Source: Microbulbifer agarilyticus (GTDB taxonomy: Bacteria; Pseudomonadota; Gammaproteobacteria; Pseudomonadales; Cellvibrionaceae). Taken from it: DNA of 64,000 nt. The stretch spans positions 124,001 through 188,000 of the forward strand of contig NZ_JAIUZM010000004.1 of NCBI RefSeq assembly GCF_020171345.1, in the 5' to 3' direction. The notes under the pieces were generated by a model that saw only the letters and a list, made by a program, of their open reading frames with translations, was not told where the DNA came from and made no database searches. Positions 27,433-35,026 of this stretch are shown here, piece after piece. The first letter of the stretch is position 1. Each line of letters opens with the position of its first letter. A program made the translations under genes and the position numbers.

Positions 27433-28266
27433 ATGGCGATCCGATTTGCCTCCCTGGGTAGTGGTAGTAAGGGCAATGGCACTCTGGTCGCCTGTGGTGA
27501 TCACTGCCTGTTGGTGGACTGCGGTTTCACCATCAAGGAAACCGAGCGGCGCATGGCGCGGCTCGGTGTCTCTCCCGCGGACCTCTCCGCAATTCTTGTA
27601 ACACACGAACACAGCGACCATATGGGCGGCGTCGGCCCACTTGCGCGCAAGTACCGCCTGCCGGTGTACCTGACGCCGGGCACCCTGCGTGCGCGGGATA
27701 TCGGTACCTTGCCGCAGGTTCACCTGATCGAAGGGCACCAGCCATTCGTGATCGGGGATATTCAGGTCACCCCGGTGGCCGTCCCCCACGATGCCCGCGA
27801 AGCCGCGCAGTTTGTGTTTCGCAGCCGTGGCAGCAGTCTCGGCCTGCTTACCGATCTGGGTACCATCACCCCCCATGTTGAGTCCCATTTTGGCGACTGT
27901 GATGCGCTGGTACTGGAAGCCAATCACGATCCACAAATGCTGGCGCAGGGCCCATATCCGCCCTCGTTGAAGCGTCGCGTGGGCGGTGCCTACGGCCACC
28001 TGAGCAATCAACAGGCGGCAGGTTTTCTGCAGCGGGTCGGCAGCGACCACCTGCAGCACCTAGTTGTGGCGCATATCAGCGAAAAGAACAACAGCCTCGA
28101 ACTCGCGCGTGCGGCCCTGTCTGATGCTGCTGCCAGCGCGGCTAACTGCATTTTTGCCTGCCAGCAGGAGGGGTTCGACTGGCTTCAGATCAGCTCGACC
28201 GATATTGCATCGCCACCGCGAGATGGCGTGCAAATAGCAAACGCCCCTGCGGAGACGATAGACTAA
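27433..28266 (+). CDS. Metallo-beta-lactamase-fold hydrolase (YycJ/PhnP-like)
   Basis: 277-residue MBL-fold protein with the two-metal motif HEHSDH (His58, His60, Asp62, His63) and downstream metal ligands in VPHDARE and LEANHD. It resembles YycJ-type phosphodiesterase/exonuclease proteins acting on nucleic acids or nucleotides. The dapA-bamC-MBL order is conserved in gammaproteobacteria, where purC often follows; here it is absent and a mutarotase gene follows instead. Confidence 0.87.
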   Translation: MAIRFASLGSGSKGNGTLVACGDHCLLVDCGFTIKETERRMARLGVSPADLSAILVTHEHSDHMGGVGPLARKYRLPVYLTPGTLRARDIGTLPQVHLIEGHQPFVIGDIQVTPVAVPHDAREAAQFVFRSRGSSLGLLTDLGTITPHVESHFGDCDALVLEANHDPQMLAQGPYPPSLKRRVGGAYGHLSNQQAAGFLQRVGSDHLQHLVVAHISEKNNSLELARAALSDAAASAANCIFACQQEGFDWLQISSTDIASPPRDGVQIANAPAETID

Positions 28267-28351
28267 GGCTCCCTGTCAAGATTCTGCGCATTCCCCGTCG
28301 CGCTTGTCCTGCAATAATTTGCCAGCAAAAAACTGAAGATGGAGTTTCCCT

Positions 28352-29215
28352 GTGGTTGCAACCAATTACCTGAGTTATACCGATAGCGGTGCGCTTTACG
28401 GCAAGCCCGGTCTGGACCTGTTGCTGGTGGAAACCGCATTATGCCGGGCGGTGATTGCGGTGCAGGGCGCCCAGGTTCTCGAATTCACCGCGCGTGATCG
28501 CGCGCCGCTGTTATGGCTGAGCCCGGCGGCGCGGTTTGCGCCCGGTAGCGCCGTGCGCGGCGGCGTGCCCGTGTGCCTGCCGTGGTTTGGGGAAAACCGT
28601 GCGGATCCCTCCAAGCCCAAGCACGGATTAGTGCGTAGTAAGTCCTGGACGCTGAATAGCAGCGAGCAACAGGAGGATGGCCGCGTGTTGTTGCGGCTGT
28701 CTTTCTCTCATCCCGGTGACGACGTCTTTGCGCCGAGTTTCCACTGTTCGCTCACCATTGGCTTGGGCGAGGCGTTGACGTTCGACCTTGAGCTGACCAA
28801 TACCGCTGAGGTTGCCGCGGAATACAGTTGGGCGCTACACAGCTATTTCGCTGTGGATGACGTCAATACCGTGCAGGTAGAGGGATTGTCCGGGGTTGCG
28901 TATCTGGATAAGACTACGGGCTTTTCCCGCGACCTTCTCGAGGGGAATCTGAACTTTTCCGGTGAGATTGACCGTGTCTTTGAGCAGGCGCCCGCCGAGC
29001 AGACTATCTTGACTCCGAATCCAATTCATACCCGCAGTGAAAACTGCCACACCGTCATTACCTGGAACCCAGGTGCAGAGCTCGCGGCCACAATGGCCGA
29101 CGTCGGTTCGCATTACACGGGGTTTGTCTGTGTGGAACACGGCAACGCCTTTGCGAATAGCTGGCAGCTTGCAGCGGGTGAGACAGCCGGTGCCCGTCTG
29201 GAACTCACCCGCTAA
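28352..29215 (+). CDS. Glucose-6-phosphate 1-epimerase / D-hexose-6-phosphate mutarotase (YeaD-like)
   Basis: 287-residue aldose-epimerase-fold protein that interconverts anomers of hexose 6-phosphates. The catalytic region includes HSYFAVDDV (His) and a late Glu; VRGGVPVCLPWFG and PKHGLVRSKSW are diagnostic of the YeaD group. The GTG start at 28352 has GGAG 7 bases upstream. The gene ends where a CorA/ZntB remnant begins. Confidence 0.88.
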   Translation: MVATNYLSYTDSGALYGKPGLDLLLVETALCRAVIAVQGAQVLEFTARDRAPLLWLSPAARFAPGSAVRGGVPVCLPWFGENRADPSKPKHGLVRSKSWTLNSSEQQEDGRVLLRLSFSHPGDDVFAPSFHCSLTIGLGEALTFDLELTNTAEVAAEYSWALHSYFAVDDVNTVQVEGLSGVAYLDKTTGFSRDLLEGNLNFSGEIDRVFEQAPAEQTILTPNPIHTRSENCHTVITWNPGAELAATMADVGSHYTGFVCVEHGNAFANSWQLAAGETAGARLELTR

Positions 29216-29220
29216 ACCAA

Positions 29221-29582
29221 GAGCTGCTGCTGACGGAAGAGATGCGGCCGTGCATAAGTGAGCGCGATCAAATGCAGCTGCGCGAAGTCGGCGACTGTCT
29301 GTTGCGGCATATCGAAGGTATTGATGAGGTGCGTGACCGTGTTGCCGTGATTCAGGAGGAATTGGCCGGCCGCATCTCGAAGCAGATCAACAACCGGATG
29401 TACTTATTGTCGATTATTGCTGTAGTTTTTTTGCCGCTGAGTTTTTTACCGGATTGCTGGGGGTAAATGTCGGGGGGATTCCCGGTTCGGAAAACCCCCA
29501 GGCGTTTATTATTTTCAGCGTGCTGCTGGTTGTCACTGTTGTGTTGCAGCTGGTGGCATTTCGCTGGAGAAAATGGCTGTAA
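29221..29582 (+). pseudogene. Remnant of a CorA/ZntB-type metal transporter
   Basis: Only the last third of the family is present. The conserved region ISERDQMQLREVGD...VIQEELAGRISKQINNRMYLLSIIAVVFLPLSF runs in one frame. The GxN selectivity motif and last transmembrane helix (TGLLGVNVGGIPG ... QLVAFRWRKWL) continue in the +1-shifted frame to a stop at 29580. The frame break is in a T run at about 29441-29446, consistent with loss of one T. The N-terminal cytoplasmic domain is missing; its place is occupied by the intact mutarotase gene. This is a decayed 3' fragment. The frameshift alone could be a sequencing error, but the truncation could not. Confidence 0.8.
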
Positions 29583-29609
29583 ACGTTGCTGGCGAACCCT
29601 GGCCCGCAA

Positions 29610-30425
29610 TCAGCCGAAGATCGTTACCGTCTGTCGCGACAGCGCAATCAGGCGACCGCGCGCATCCCACAGGCGCGCCCCAATTACTGCATAGCCGTCT
29701 TCCGCCTGCTCCACCTCCGCCAGATATTGCCACCAATCGTTGCTGTTTGCCTCGAGGTCGTGGGCTGCGGGCATGAGTTCCACAGTCCAGGTGAGGGTGC
29801 TGGCAGGGGACAGCGTGGTGACCAGCGAAAGCACCGCCGGTGGCCAGGCGTCGATCAGCGCGAGCAGGTGTCCCGTGCTGACGGGGGCGCTGTTGTCGCT
29901 TTTGAAGCGAATCCAGCCGCCGATACGCCCTTCATCACTGCCGGTAAATGGCATGGCGCCTTCGCCCAGCCGGTACTCGAAGTGTTGTGTAAACTCCGGG
30001 ACCAGCCCTTCGATATAGGGCAGGGCTTCACAGGCCTCTGGTGCGGGAAATTCTGGTGCGGCGCCGGTGCCGACCGAAACCGCAGACTCGCGCGGCTTGC
30101 CAAAGCTCGCCAGTACGGCTGTGGTCACCTGTTCGCCCTGCGATGCATGGGCTTCCAGTTGTACTGCCGAGCGCCCGGCACGCAGTACGCGCACCGATGT
30201 GTCCAGTGGGCCAGCGGCTGCGGGTGCAACGAAAGAAAAGGTTAGTGAGCGCAGGTATGTTTGCGCCGCGGTATCACCACAGGCCTGCTCCAGCGCCGAT
30301 TCCAGCGGCTGGTACAGAACCGCGGCCACCATACCGCCAAAGGTTGCACGCCCCTGGCTCCAGCCTGCCGGAATCTGCGCGGGCGCATCGCGGCGTGCAA
30401 CATTCAAAGTGGTTTCGAAATCCAT
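29610..30425 (-). CDS. Thioesterase-family protein (TesB-like double hotdog)
   Basis: 271-residue protein with two hotdog domains (about 10-115 and 140-270) of the acyl-CoA thioesterase II type. Recognisable blocks are GRATFGGMVAAVLYQPL in the first half and GGWIRFKSD ... ALIDAWPPAVL in the second, where an Asp/Ser/Gln-type active site is expected. Probably hydrolyses acyl-CoA in the cytoplasm. Lies 53 bases beyond the panB stop on the same strand, so it may be the last gene of the pcnB-folK-dNK-panB transcript. Confidence 0.82.
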   Translation of the reverse strand: MDFETTLNVARRDAPAQIPAGWSQGRATFGGMVAAVLYQPLESALEQACGDTAAQTYLRSLTFSFVAPAAAGPLDTSVRVLRAGRSAVQLEAHASQGEQVTTAVLASFGKPRESAVSVGTGAAPEFPAPEACEALPYIEGLVPEFTQHFEYRLGEGAMPFTGSDEGRIGGWIRFKSDNSAPVSTGHLLALIDAWPPAVLSLVTTLSPASTLTWTVELMPAAHDLEANSNDWWQYLAEVEQAEDGYAVIGARLWDARGRLIALSRQTVTIFG

Positions 30426-30478
30426 ACTGCTTGTCCTGTGATTTCTCGTGGTGCCGGTCGCTAACCAGTGCGTGCGCT

Positions 30479-31294
30479 TTAACTAAAACTGTGGTCGACG
30501 TCCGGGAAAATACCACTCTTCACGTCTTCGGCGTACTTACACAGCGCACCGGGAATATCGCCGGCTTCCACCAGAAAGTTCTTGGAGAATTTCGGTGGCT
30601 TTTCCGTGAGGCCGAGAATGTCGTTGATCACCAGCACCTGGGCATCGGTGTGCGGGCCGGCGCCGATACCAATGGTGGGCATGGTGACGGTTTCGGTAAT
30701 GCGTTTGCCGAGTTCCGTGGGGACACACTCGAGCACCAGTAGGTCTGCTCCGGCCTCGTCCAGTTGTACTGCGTCATCGAGAATCTCACCGGCACGCTCG
30801 TCGTCGCGGCCCTGTACCCGGAAACCGCCCAGCTTGTGTACCGATTGCGGGGTAAGTCCCAGGTGGGCACACACCGGGATACCGCGCTCGGTGAGCATTT
30901 TGACCGTCGGTGCGAGCCAGGCACCGCCCTCAATCTTCACCATATGGGCACCGGCCTGCATGATGCGGGTGGCATTGGTCAGAGCTTGCTCCGGGGTGGC
31001 GTAGGTCATAAAGGGCAGGTCGCCCATGATCAGGGACTTCTTGTTACCCCGCGCTACCGCCTCGACGTGATAGATCATCTGCTCCATGGTCACCGGGATA
31101 GTGCTGTCGTATCCCAATACGGTCATGCCAAGCGAGTCGCCAATCAGCAGGGTTTCGACGCCGGTTTTTTGCGCCATCGCCGCCATGGGGGCGTCGTAGA
31201 GGGCGACACAGATAAACTTTTCACCGTCGGCCTTCATTTTGCGCAGCGTTTGTACCGTAACGGGCTTGCTCAGCTCTTGGGATCCGTAGGGCAT
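30479..31294 (-). CDS. panB: 3-methyl-2-oxobutanoate hydroxymethyltransferase
   Basis: First step of pantothenate/CoA synthesis: transfers a hydroxymethyl group from 5,10-methylene-THF to ketoisovalerate. 271 residues; TIM barrel with Mg2+ ligands in LLIGDSLGM and MGDLPFM, catalytic Glu in LECVP, and VKIEGG. In Pseudomonas panB is followed by panC; here panC is absent and a thioesterase gene follows. Preceded by a deoxynucleoside kinase gene. Confidence 0.95.
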   Translation of the reverse strand: MPYGSQELSKPVTVQTLRKMKADGEKFICVALYDAPMAAMAQKTGVETLLIGDSLGMTVLGYDSTIPVTMEQMIYHVEAVARGNKKSLIMGDLPFMTYATPEQALTNATRIMQAGAHMVKIEGGAWLAPTVKMLTERGIPVCAHLGLTPQSVHKLGGFRVQGRDDERAGEILDDAVQLDEAGADLLVLECVPTELGKRITETVTMPTIGIGAGPHTDAQVLVINDILGLTEKPPKFSKNFLVEAGDIPGALCKYAEDVKSGIFPDVDHSFS

Positions 31295-31361
31295 GTTGTG
31301 TTCTCGCTTTGCGGGCGCATAGGCCCGGACTTCTCTAATGGTACTGTGGTGCTTGGCTGGG

Positions 31362-32081
31362 TTACTTGCCTGGATTGTAGTAATGCCGGCCGCTTTTTAC
31401 GTTCAGCAGGTATTCCACCAGCTGTTGATAGTCCTCCTGCTGGTCGACGATGTCGATTTCCGCGCAGTTGACGATGAGCAGTGGTGCCTGGTCGTAGTAG
31501 TGGAAGAACTTGGTGTACGCCTCGTTGAGGGTGCTCAGGTACTCGTTACTGATGCTGCGCTCTGCGCTGATACCGCGCTTGTGAATACGCTCCTGCAATA
31601 CATTCAGAGGCGCCTGCAGGTAGATCACCAGGTCGGGCTTCGGAGCTTCGAGGGTGAGGTGCTGGTATACCTGGCGGTACAGCTGCAGTTCGTCGCTGTC
31701 GAGGGTGACCTCGGCAAACAGCTGGTCTTTCTCGATCAGGAAATCTGCTACCCGCACGGGTTTGAACATGTCGTCCTGGCGCAGGGCCTGGATTTGCTGC
31801 GAGCGTTGCAGCAAAAAGTGCAACTGTGTGGGCAGTGCCGCGCTTTTTGGGTCGCGGTAGAACCGCTCGAGGAAGGGGTTGTCTTCCGGCAGCTCCAGCA
31901 GGGTATCGTAATTGAATGTGGCCGCCAGGCGCTTTGCCAGGGTGGTTTTACCCACACCGATGTTGCCCTCTACCGCAATAAAGCGCGGCAAGTCCCGACC
32001 GTTCAAATCGATCTCGTGGGAAAGGTTTTCGGCACGGTAATCGTCGGAAGAGGGGGCGTCGGACGCGGGAAAATTACTCAC
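31362..32081 (-). CDS. Deoxynucleoside kinase
   Basis: 239-residue P-loop kinase of the deoxyadenosine/deoxyguanosine/deoxycytidine kinase family; phosphorylates deoxynucleosides for salvage. Walker A is GNIGVGKTT (39-47), with LPEDNPFLERFYRD and YLQAPLNVLQERIHKRG (lid region) following. The GTG start has AAAGGAG 8 bases upstream. Its position between folK and panB is recognisable in several marine gammaproteobacteria (recalled, not checked). Confidence 0.88.
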   Translation of the reverse strand: MSNFPASDAPSSDDYRAENLSHEIDLNGRDLPRFIAVEGNIGVGKTTLAKRLAATFNYDTLLELPEDNPFLERFYRDPKSAALPTQLHFLLQRSQQIQALRQDDMFKPVRVADFLIEKDQLFAEVTLDSDELQLYRQVYQHLTLEAPKPDLVIYLQAPLNVLQERIHKRGISAERSISNEYLSTLNEAYTKFFHYYDQAPLLIVNCAEIDIVDQQEDYQQLVEYLLNVKSGRHYYNPGK

Positions 32082-32108
32082 CGAGGTTACTCCTTTTAGG
32101 TTCCCCGG

Positions 32109-32585
32109 TTACAGTCGGTGTAACCGGTTGGCTGGACACTGGTCAAGCAGGGCATGCAGAGGTGTGCCGTCGGGCATCACGAGATCCGGGGCCACATCGG
32201 CCAGTGGAACCAGCACAAAATTTCGTTCTGGAATGCGCGGATGCGGTACGCTCAGGCGGTCGGTCGCCAGGGTGTGGTTGCCAAACAGCAACACATCCAG
32301 GTCCAGGGTCCGCGCTCCCCAACGCACCGTGCGTTCACGACCGTGCGCATTCTCAATGGCTTGCAGCGCATCCAGTAACGCTTCCGCGCTTAGATCGGTT
32401 TCCAGCGCCGCTACGGCGTTCACATAATCGGGCTGCTCTCCGGGGCCTACCGGCGCGCTGGTATAAAACGGAGAGCTCTCGATCAACCGGGTGTGCGCGA
32501 TTTCGGCCATGGCGTCCAGTGCACTGCGCAGCTGCCCGGCGGGGTCCGCGAGGTTGCTGCCGAGGCCAATATAACAGCGAGTCAC
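32109..32585 (-). CDS. folK: 2-amino-4-hydroxy-6-hydroxymethyldihydropteridine pyrophosphokinase
   Basis: Folate pathway kinase that pyrophosphorylates hydroxymethyl-dihydropterin. 158 residues from GTG 32585, starting VTRCYIGLGSNL. Family motifs are IGLGSN, the ENAHGRERTVRWGARTLDLDVLLFG block that binds ATP and two Mg2+, and the end PHPRIPERNFVLVPLADVAP. The longer upstream frame overlaps the pcnB 3' end and looks non-coding. Separated by 13 bases from pcnB. Confidence 0.93.
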   Translation of the reverse strand: MTRCYIGLGSNLADPAGQLRSALDAMAEIAHTRLIESSPFYTSAPVGPGEQPDYVNAVAALETDLSAEALLDALQAIENAHGRERTVRWGARTLDLDVLLFGNHTLATDRLSVPHPRIPERNFVLVPLADVAPDLVMPDGTPLHALLDQCPANRLHRL

Positions 32586-32598
32586 TTGTGAAGTCCGC

Positions 32599-34074
32599 TC
32601 AATTTGACGGGCGTTCGCCGCCCTTGTTGGTGCGGTTACGGCGACCACCGCGGTTGCGACGGCCACGGCTTTTGCTGCCGCGCGGCCCGTTTCTGGGAAC
32701 GTCACGAACCATTTGCAAGCGCTGCTCTTCGTCCTGTTGCTGGAACTCTGTCCACCATTGGCCCAGCCCGGAAGGGATCTCGCCGCTGTCTTCGCGCAGT
32801 AACAGGAAGTCGTACGCGGCGCGAAAACGCGGGTGCTCCATCAGGCGGAACGCACGTTCGCCACCGCGGCGCGGCAGGCGGGATTGCATGTCCCAGATTT
32901 CCCGCATGGGCATGGAGAAACGCTTGGGGATCGCGGTATGTACCAGTTGTGCACTGGTAATTTTTTGCGCGGCCTGCGCCAGGGCCGGTACCGGAGGGAT
33001 GCCTTTTTCGGTCAGGAACTTCTGTTCGCTGTTGACCGCGGGCCACAGCAGCGCTGCGTAAAGGAACGCGGGGGTGACACGTTGGTCCGAACGGATGCGG
33101 GTATCGGTATTGCGCAACGCCTGGCGGGTGAGCGCCAGGGCTTCCGGGCTCTCGAGCATGCGCGCATTGTCGGGGAACAGATGCGGCCACAATTCGTGCT
33201 CGCGCAGCAGTTCGAAGGTGCGCTCGCCATTGCCACTCATCAGCAGCTTGAGGACTTCGTCGAACAGGCGGGCAGGGGCGATATTTCGCAGCAGCGGTGC
33301 CAGCTCGCGCAGTGGCGCAGCGGTGCCCGGTTCAATGTCGAAATCCAGTTTGGCGGCAAAGCGCACCGCGCGCAGCATCCGCACCGGGTCCTCTTTATAG
33401 CGGGTCGCCGGGTCGCCGATCATACGGATCAGGCGTTGCTCGATGTCCTGAATGCCGCCGGTATAATCGTGAACTTCGAAACCGTTAATGGTGTAGTAGA
33501 GTGCGTTGACGGTGAAATCCCGGCGTACCGCATCGCTTTCCAGATCGCCGTAAACGTTGTCCCGCAGCAGCATCCCGTGTTCAGATTGCTGCGCCTCGTG
33601 GGCCTCACCATCACTGTGATGGCCGCGGAAGGTGGTTACCTCGATCACTTCGCGGCCGATGCGGGCGTGGAGGATACGGAAGCGGCGCCCGACAATGCGC
33701 GCCCCGCGAAACAGCTGCTTGGCTTGCTCTGGGGTGGCATCGGTGGCGACATCAAAGTCCTTGGGGTGTCCGCCCAGCAGCAGATCGCGCACACCACCGC
33801 CGACGATATAAGCTTCAAAACCGGCTTCCTGCAGCCGTTTCATTACCGTTAGGGCCGCGCGGCTCACGTCGCGCCGTGACAGGCAATGATCGCTACGGGG
33901 AATCACGGTGCGGGTATTGTTGGATCGTTTGGACTTCTTGCGCCCTGGGCTGGGTGGGCGAGGGCCGCCTGAGGGAGTAGTGTCTGGCCGGCTGGATTCC
34001 GCTGCGGAATCGCCTGCGGCGGACTTCGACTTGTCGTGCCAGCGCTTGATACGGCTGATCAGGGTATTGAACAT
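32599..34074 (-). CDS. pcnB: Poly(A) polymerase I
   Basis: Adds poly(A) tails to RNA 3' ends and promotes decay of sRNAs and mRNA fragments. 491 residues. The nucleotidyltransferase motif is GGGVRDLLLGGHPKDFDVAT, with catalytic Asp106/Asp108, followed by the RNA-binding region RRDFTVNALYY and DPVRMLRAVRF. The tail is very basic (RGRRNRGGRRNR), as in other PcnB proteins. ATG 34074 gives MFNTLISRIKRW; the frame is open further upstream but lacks family similarity. It lies directly downstream of the predicted CrcZ-like RNA, as in Pseudomonas. Confidence 0.94.
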   Translation of the reverse strand: MFNTLISRIKRWHDKSKSAAGDSAAESSRPDTTPSGGPRPPSPGRKKSKRSNNTRTVIPRSDHCLSRRDVSRAALTVMKRLQEAGFEAYIVGGGVRDLLLGGHPKDFDVATDATPEQAKQLFRGARIVGRRFRILHARIGREVIEVTTFRGHHSDGEAHEAQQSEHGMLLRDNVYGDLESDAVRRDFTVNALYYTINGFEVHDYTGGIQDIEQRLIRMIGDPATRYKEDPVRMLRAVRFAAKLDFDIEPGTAAPLRELAPLLRNIAPARLFDEVLKLLMSGNGERTFELLREHELWPHLFPDNARMLESPEALALTRQALRNTDTRIRSDQRVTPAFLYAALLWPAVNSEQKFLTEKGIPPVPALAQAAQKITSAQLVHTAIPKRFSMPMREIWDMQSRLPRRGGERAFRLMEHPRFRAAYDFLLLREDSGEIPSGLGQWWTEFQQQDEEQRLQMVRDVPRNGPRGSKSRGRRNRGGRRNRTNKGGERPSN

Positions 34075-34289
34075 ACGGCTATCTGTTTTGTCCGCAGCCC
34101 CCTGATGTAGGGGCGGCTGTATCTGTATCGGTGTACTTTCTCTGAAGCGGTTGCTTAAAAGTACTCTAGATAAACCGGGGTTGCTCCGGCAGCTACTGGC
34201 CGGGAAGACGGTTTGGGGGCGGATTCTAACACATACAGCGCAACGCACAGCTGCCGGGGCCCAATCCAATGGGGTCCGGCATCAAAGTG

Positions 34290-34699
34290 CATCGAGTGAA
34301 ATAAAGAAAAGAAAGAAATTATTCTTATTCGGTATGAAGGCAGCGGCTTCCTTGCGCTATCAATTTGCTATTCAGCAAACCCTCTCCCAGGCACAATCAG
34401 TCAGTTTGTCACGTGCTTGTCGTTATTTTTGTTGTCTTCTACAAGTTATTGTTCTTGTTATTCGTCTTTATTCTTATTATTTATTTTTATTATTGTTTCT
34501 TATTACTTTTTGTTTATTTTTATTGTTATTGCGAGCTTTATTGTTTTTATTGCTCAAGTTTTGCTCCGGATTCGATCACTTTGGCTTTTATTGTCGATCT
34601 TCCCGTTATTATTTTTATTATGTTGCGCCCGCTTATTGTCAGTTGTTATTAGGGCTTAAACAGTCATTTATTATTATTCTTGGCTGTTCTTGTTGTTTG
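34290..34699 (-). ncRNA. crcZ: CrcZ-like Hfq/Crc-sequestering small RNA
   Basis: Lies between cbrB and pcnB, exactly where Pseudomonas carries crcZ. Read on the minus strand the region is A-rich, with many overlapping AANAANAA motifs in at least seven clusters (plus-strand positions about 34417-34437, 34444-34530, 34537-34553, 34605-34622, 34641-34650, 34667-34680, 34686-34699). These are the A-R-N type repeats bound by the distal face of Hfq together with Crc. A sigma54 promoter (34711-34725) and a CbrB-type enhancer (34821-34848) stand upstream. The length, about 400 nt, is like P. aeruginosa CrcZ. GC content is far below the flanks. The 5' end is inferred from the promoter. The 3' end is uncertain: only a 6-bp hairpin (34364-34379) and a U-rich stretch (about 34300-34322) are visible. 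Confidence 0.82.
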
Positions 34700-34710
34700 G
34701 CCTATACAAA

Positions 34711-34725
34711 GCAGATAGCGTGCCA
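34711..34725 (-). promoter_or_regulatory. Sigma54 promoter of the CrcZ-like RNA
   Basis: Minus-strand TGGCACG-CTAT-CTGC: correct -24 GG and -12 GC with exact spacing, one mismatch to TTGC. Predicted start is near 34699, where the first AANAANAA cluster begins. Confidence 0.82.
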
Positions 34726-34820
34726 ACTTTAATAAACCCTTAAAAAACAATGACTTAGCTTTGCGGGGAACTTTTTTGTGGCGCTGAAATACAGCTTTCC
34801 GTTACGCATAGTGCGGTGGT

Positions 34821-34848
34821 TGTTACTTGGGGGCGGAACTGGGTAACA
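34821..34848. promoter_or_regulatory. CbrB-type upstream activator site
   Basis: TGTTAC-N16-GTAACA, a perfect split palindrome about 95-140 bases upstream of the predicted RNA start. This is the spacing and sequence I recall for CbrB enhancer sites. Additional GTTAC half-sites flank it at 34801-34805 and 34858-34862, suggesting cooperative binding. Confidence 0.78.
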
Positions 34849-34969
34849 CTTTCACCTGTTACCAATTCGCACCCACTCTGCGCGGCTTCCCACTTGGGGC
34901 GCGAGCACGCAAGTTGCCTCCAAATTATTGAAAGTTAAGGTATTTTTTATTCTTGCGACGGGGTAGCAA

Positions 34970-34998
34970 AAAAGCCCGCGTGGTGTGCGCGGGCTTTT
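34970..34998 (-). terminator. Terminator of the cbrAB transcript
   Basis: AAAAGCCCGCG, 7-base loop, CGCGGGCTTTT with a further T run on the minus strand, 29 bases after the cbrB stop. It separates cbrAB transcription from the CrcZ-like RNA. Confidence 0.9.
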
Positions 34999-35026
34999 CT
35001 AGTGTGTGTGGGCGGGCTGAAAAAGA

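Larger units (their letters stand above)
34075..35026. other. cbrB-pcnB intergenic region
   Basis: About 950 bases holding, from right to left: the cbrB terminator, the CbrB-type enhancer, the sigma54 promoter, the CrcZ-like RNA, and about 215 bases of pcnB leader (34075-34289) with no further motif. The plus-strand open frame at 34151-34732 translates into Leu/Phe/Tyr-rich low-complexity sequence and is only a by-product of the T-rich strand. Confidence 0.7.

Noticed and set aside
34300-34379. Rho-independent terminator for the CrcZ-like RNA
   Set aside because: Only TTTGCT/AGCAAA (6 bp) and a weak 4-bp stem are present, and neither is followed directly by a U run; not called as a terminator.
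34151-34732. Plus-strand open frame of 193 codons opposite the CrcZ-like RNA
   Set aside because: The product is a Leu/Phe/Tyr/Ser low-complexity string with no start context; the open frame results from T-rich sequence lacking stops. The minus-strand RNA explains the composition.
34895-34915. Second sigma54-like promoter (TGGAGGCAACTTGC on the minus strand)
   Set aside because: Distance between the GG and GC dinucleotides is one base short, and it lies upstream of the enhancer rather than downstream.
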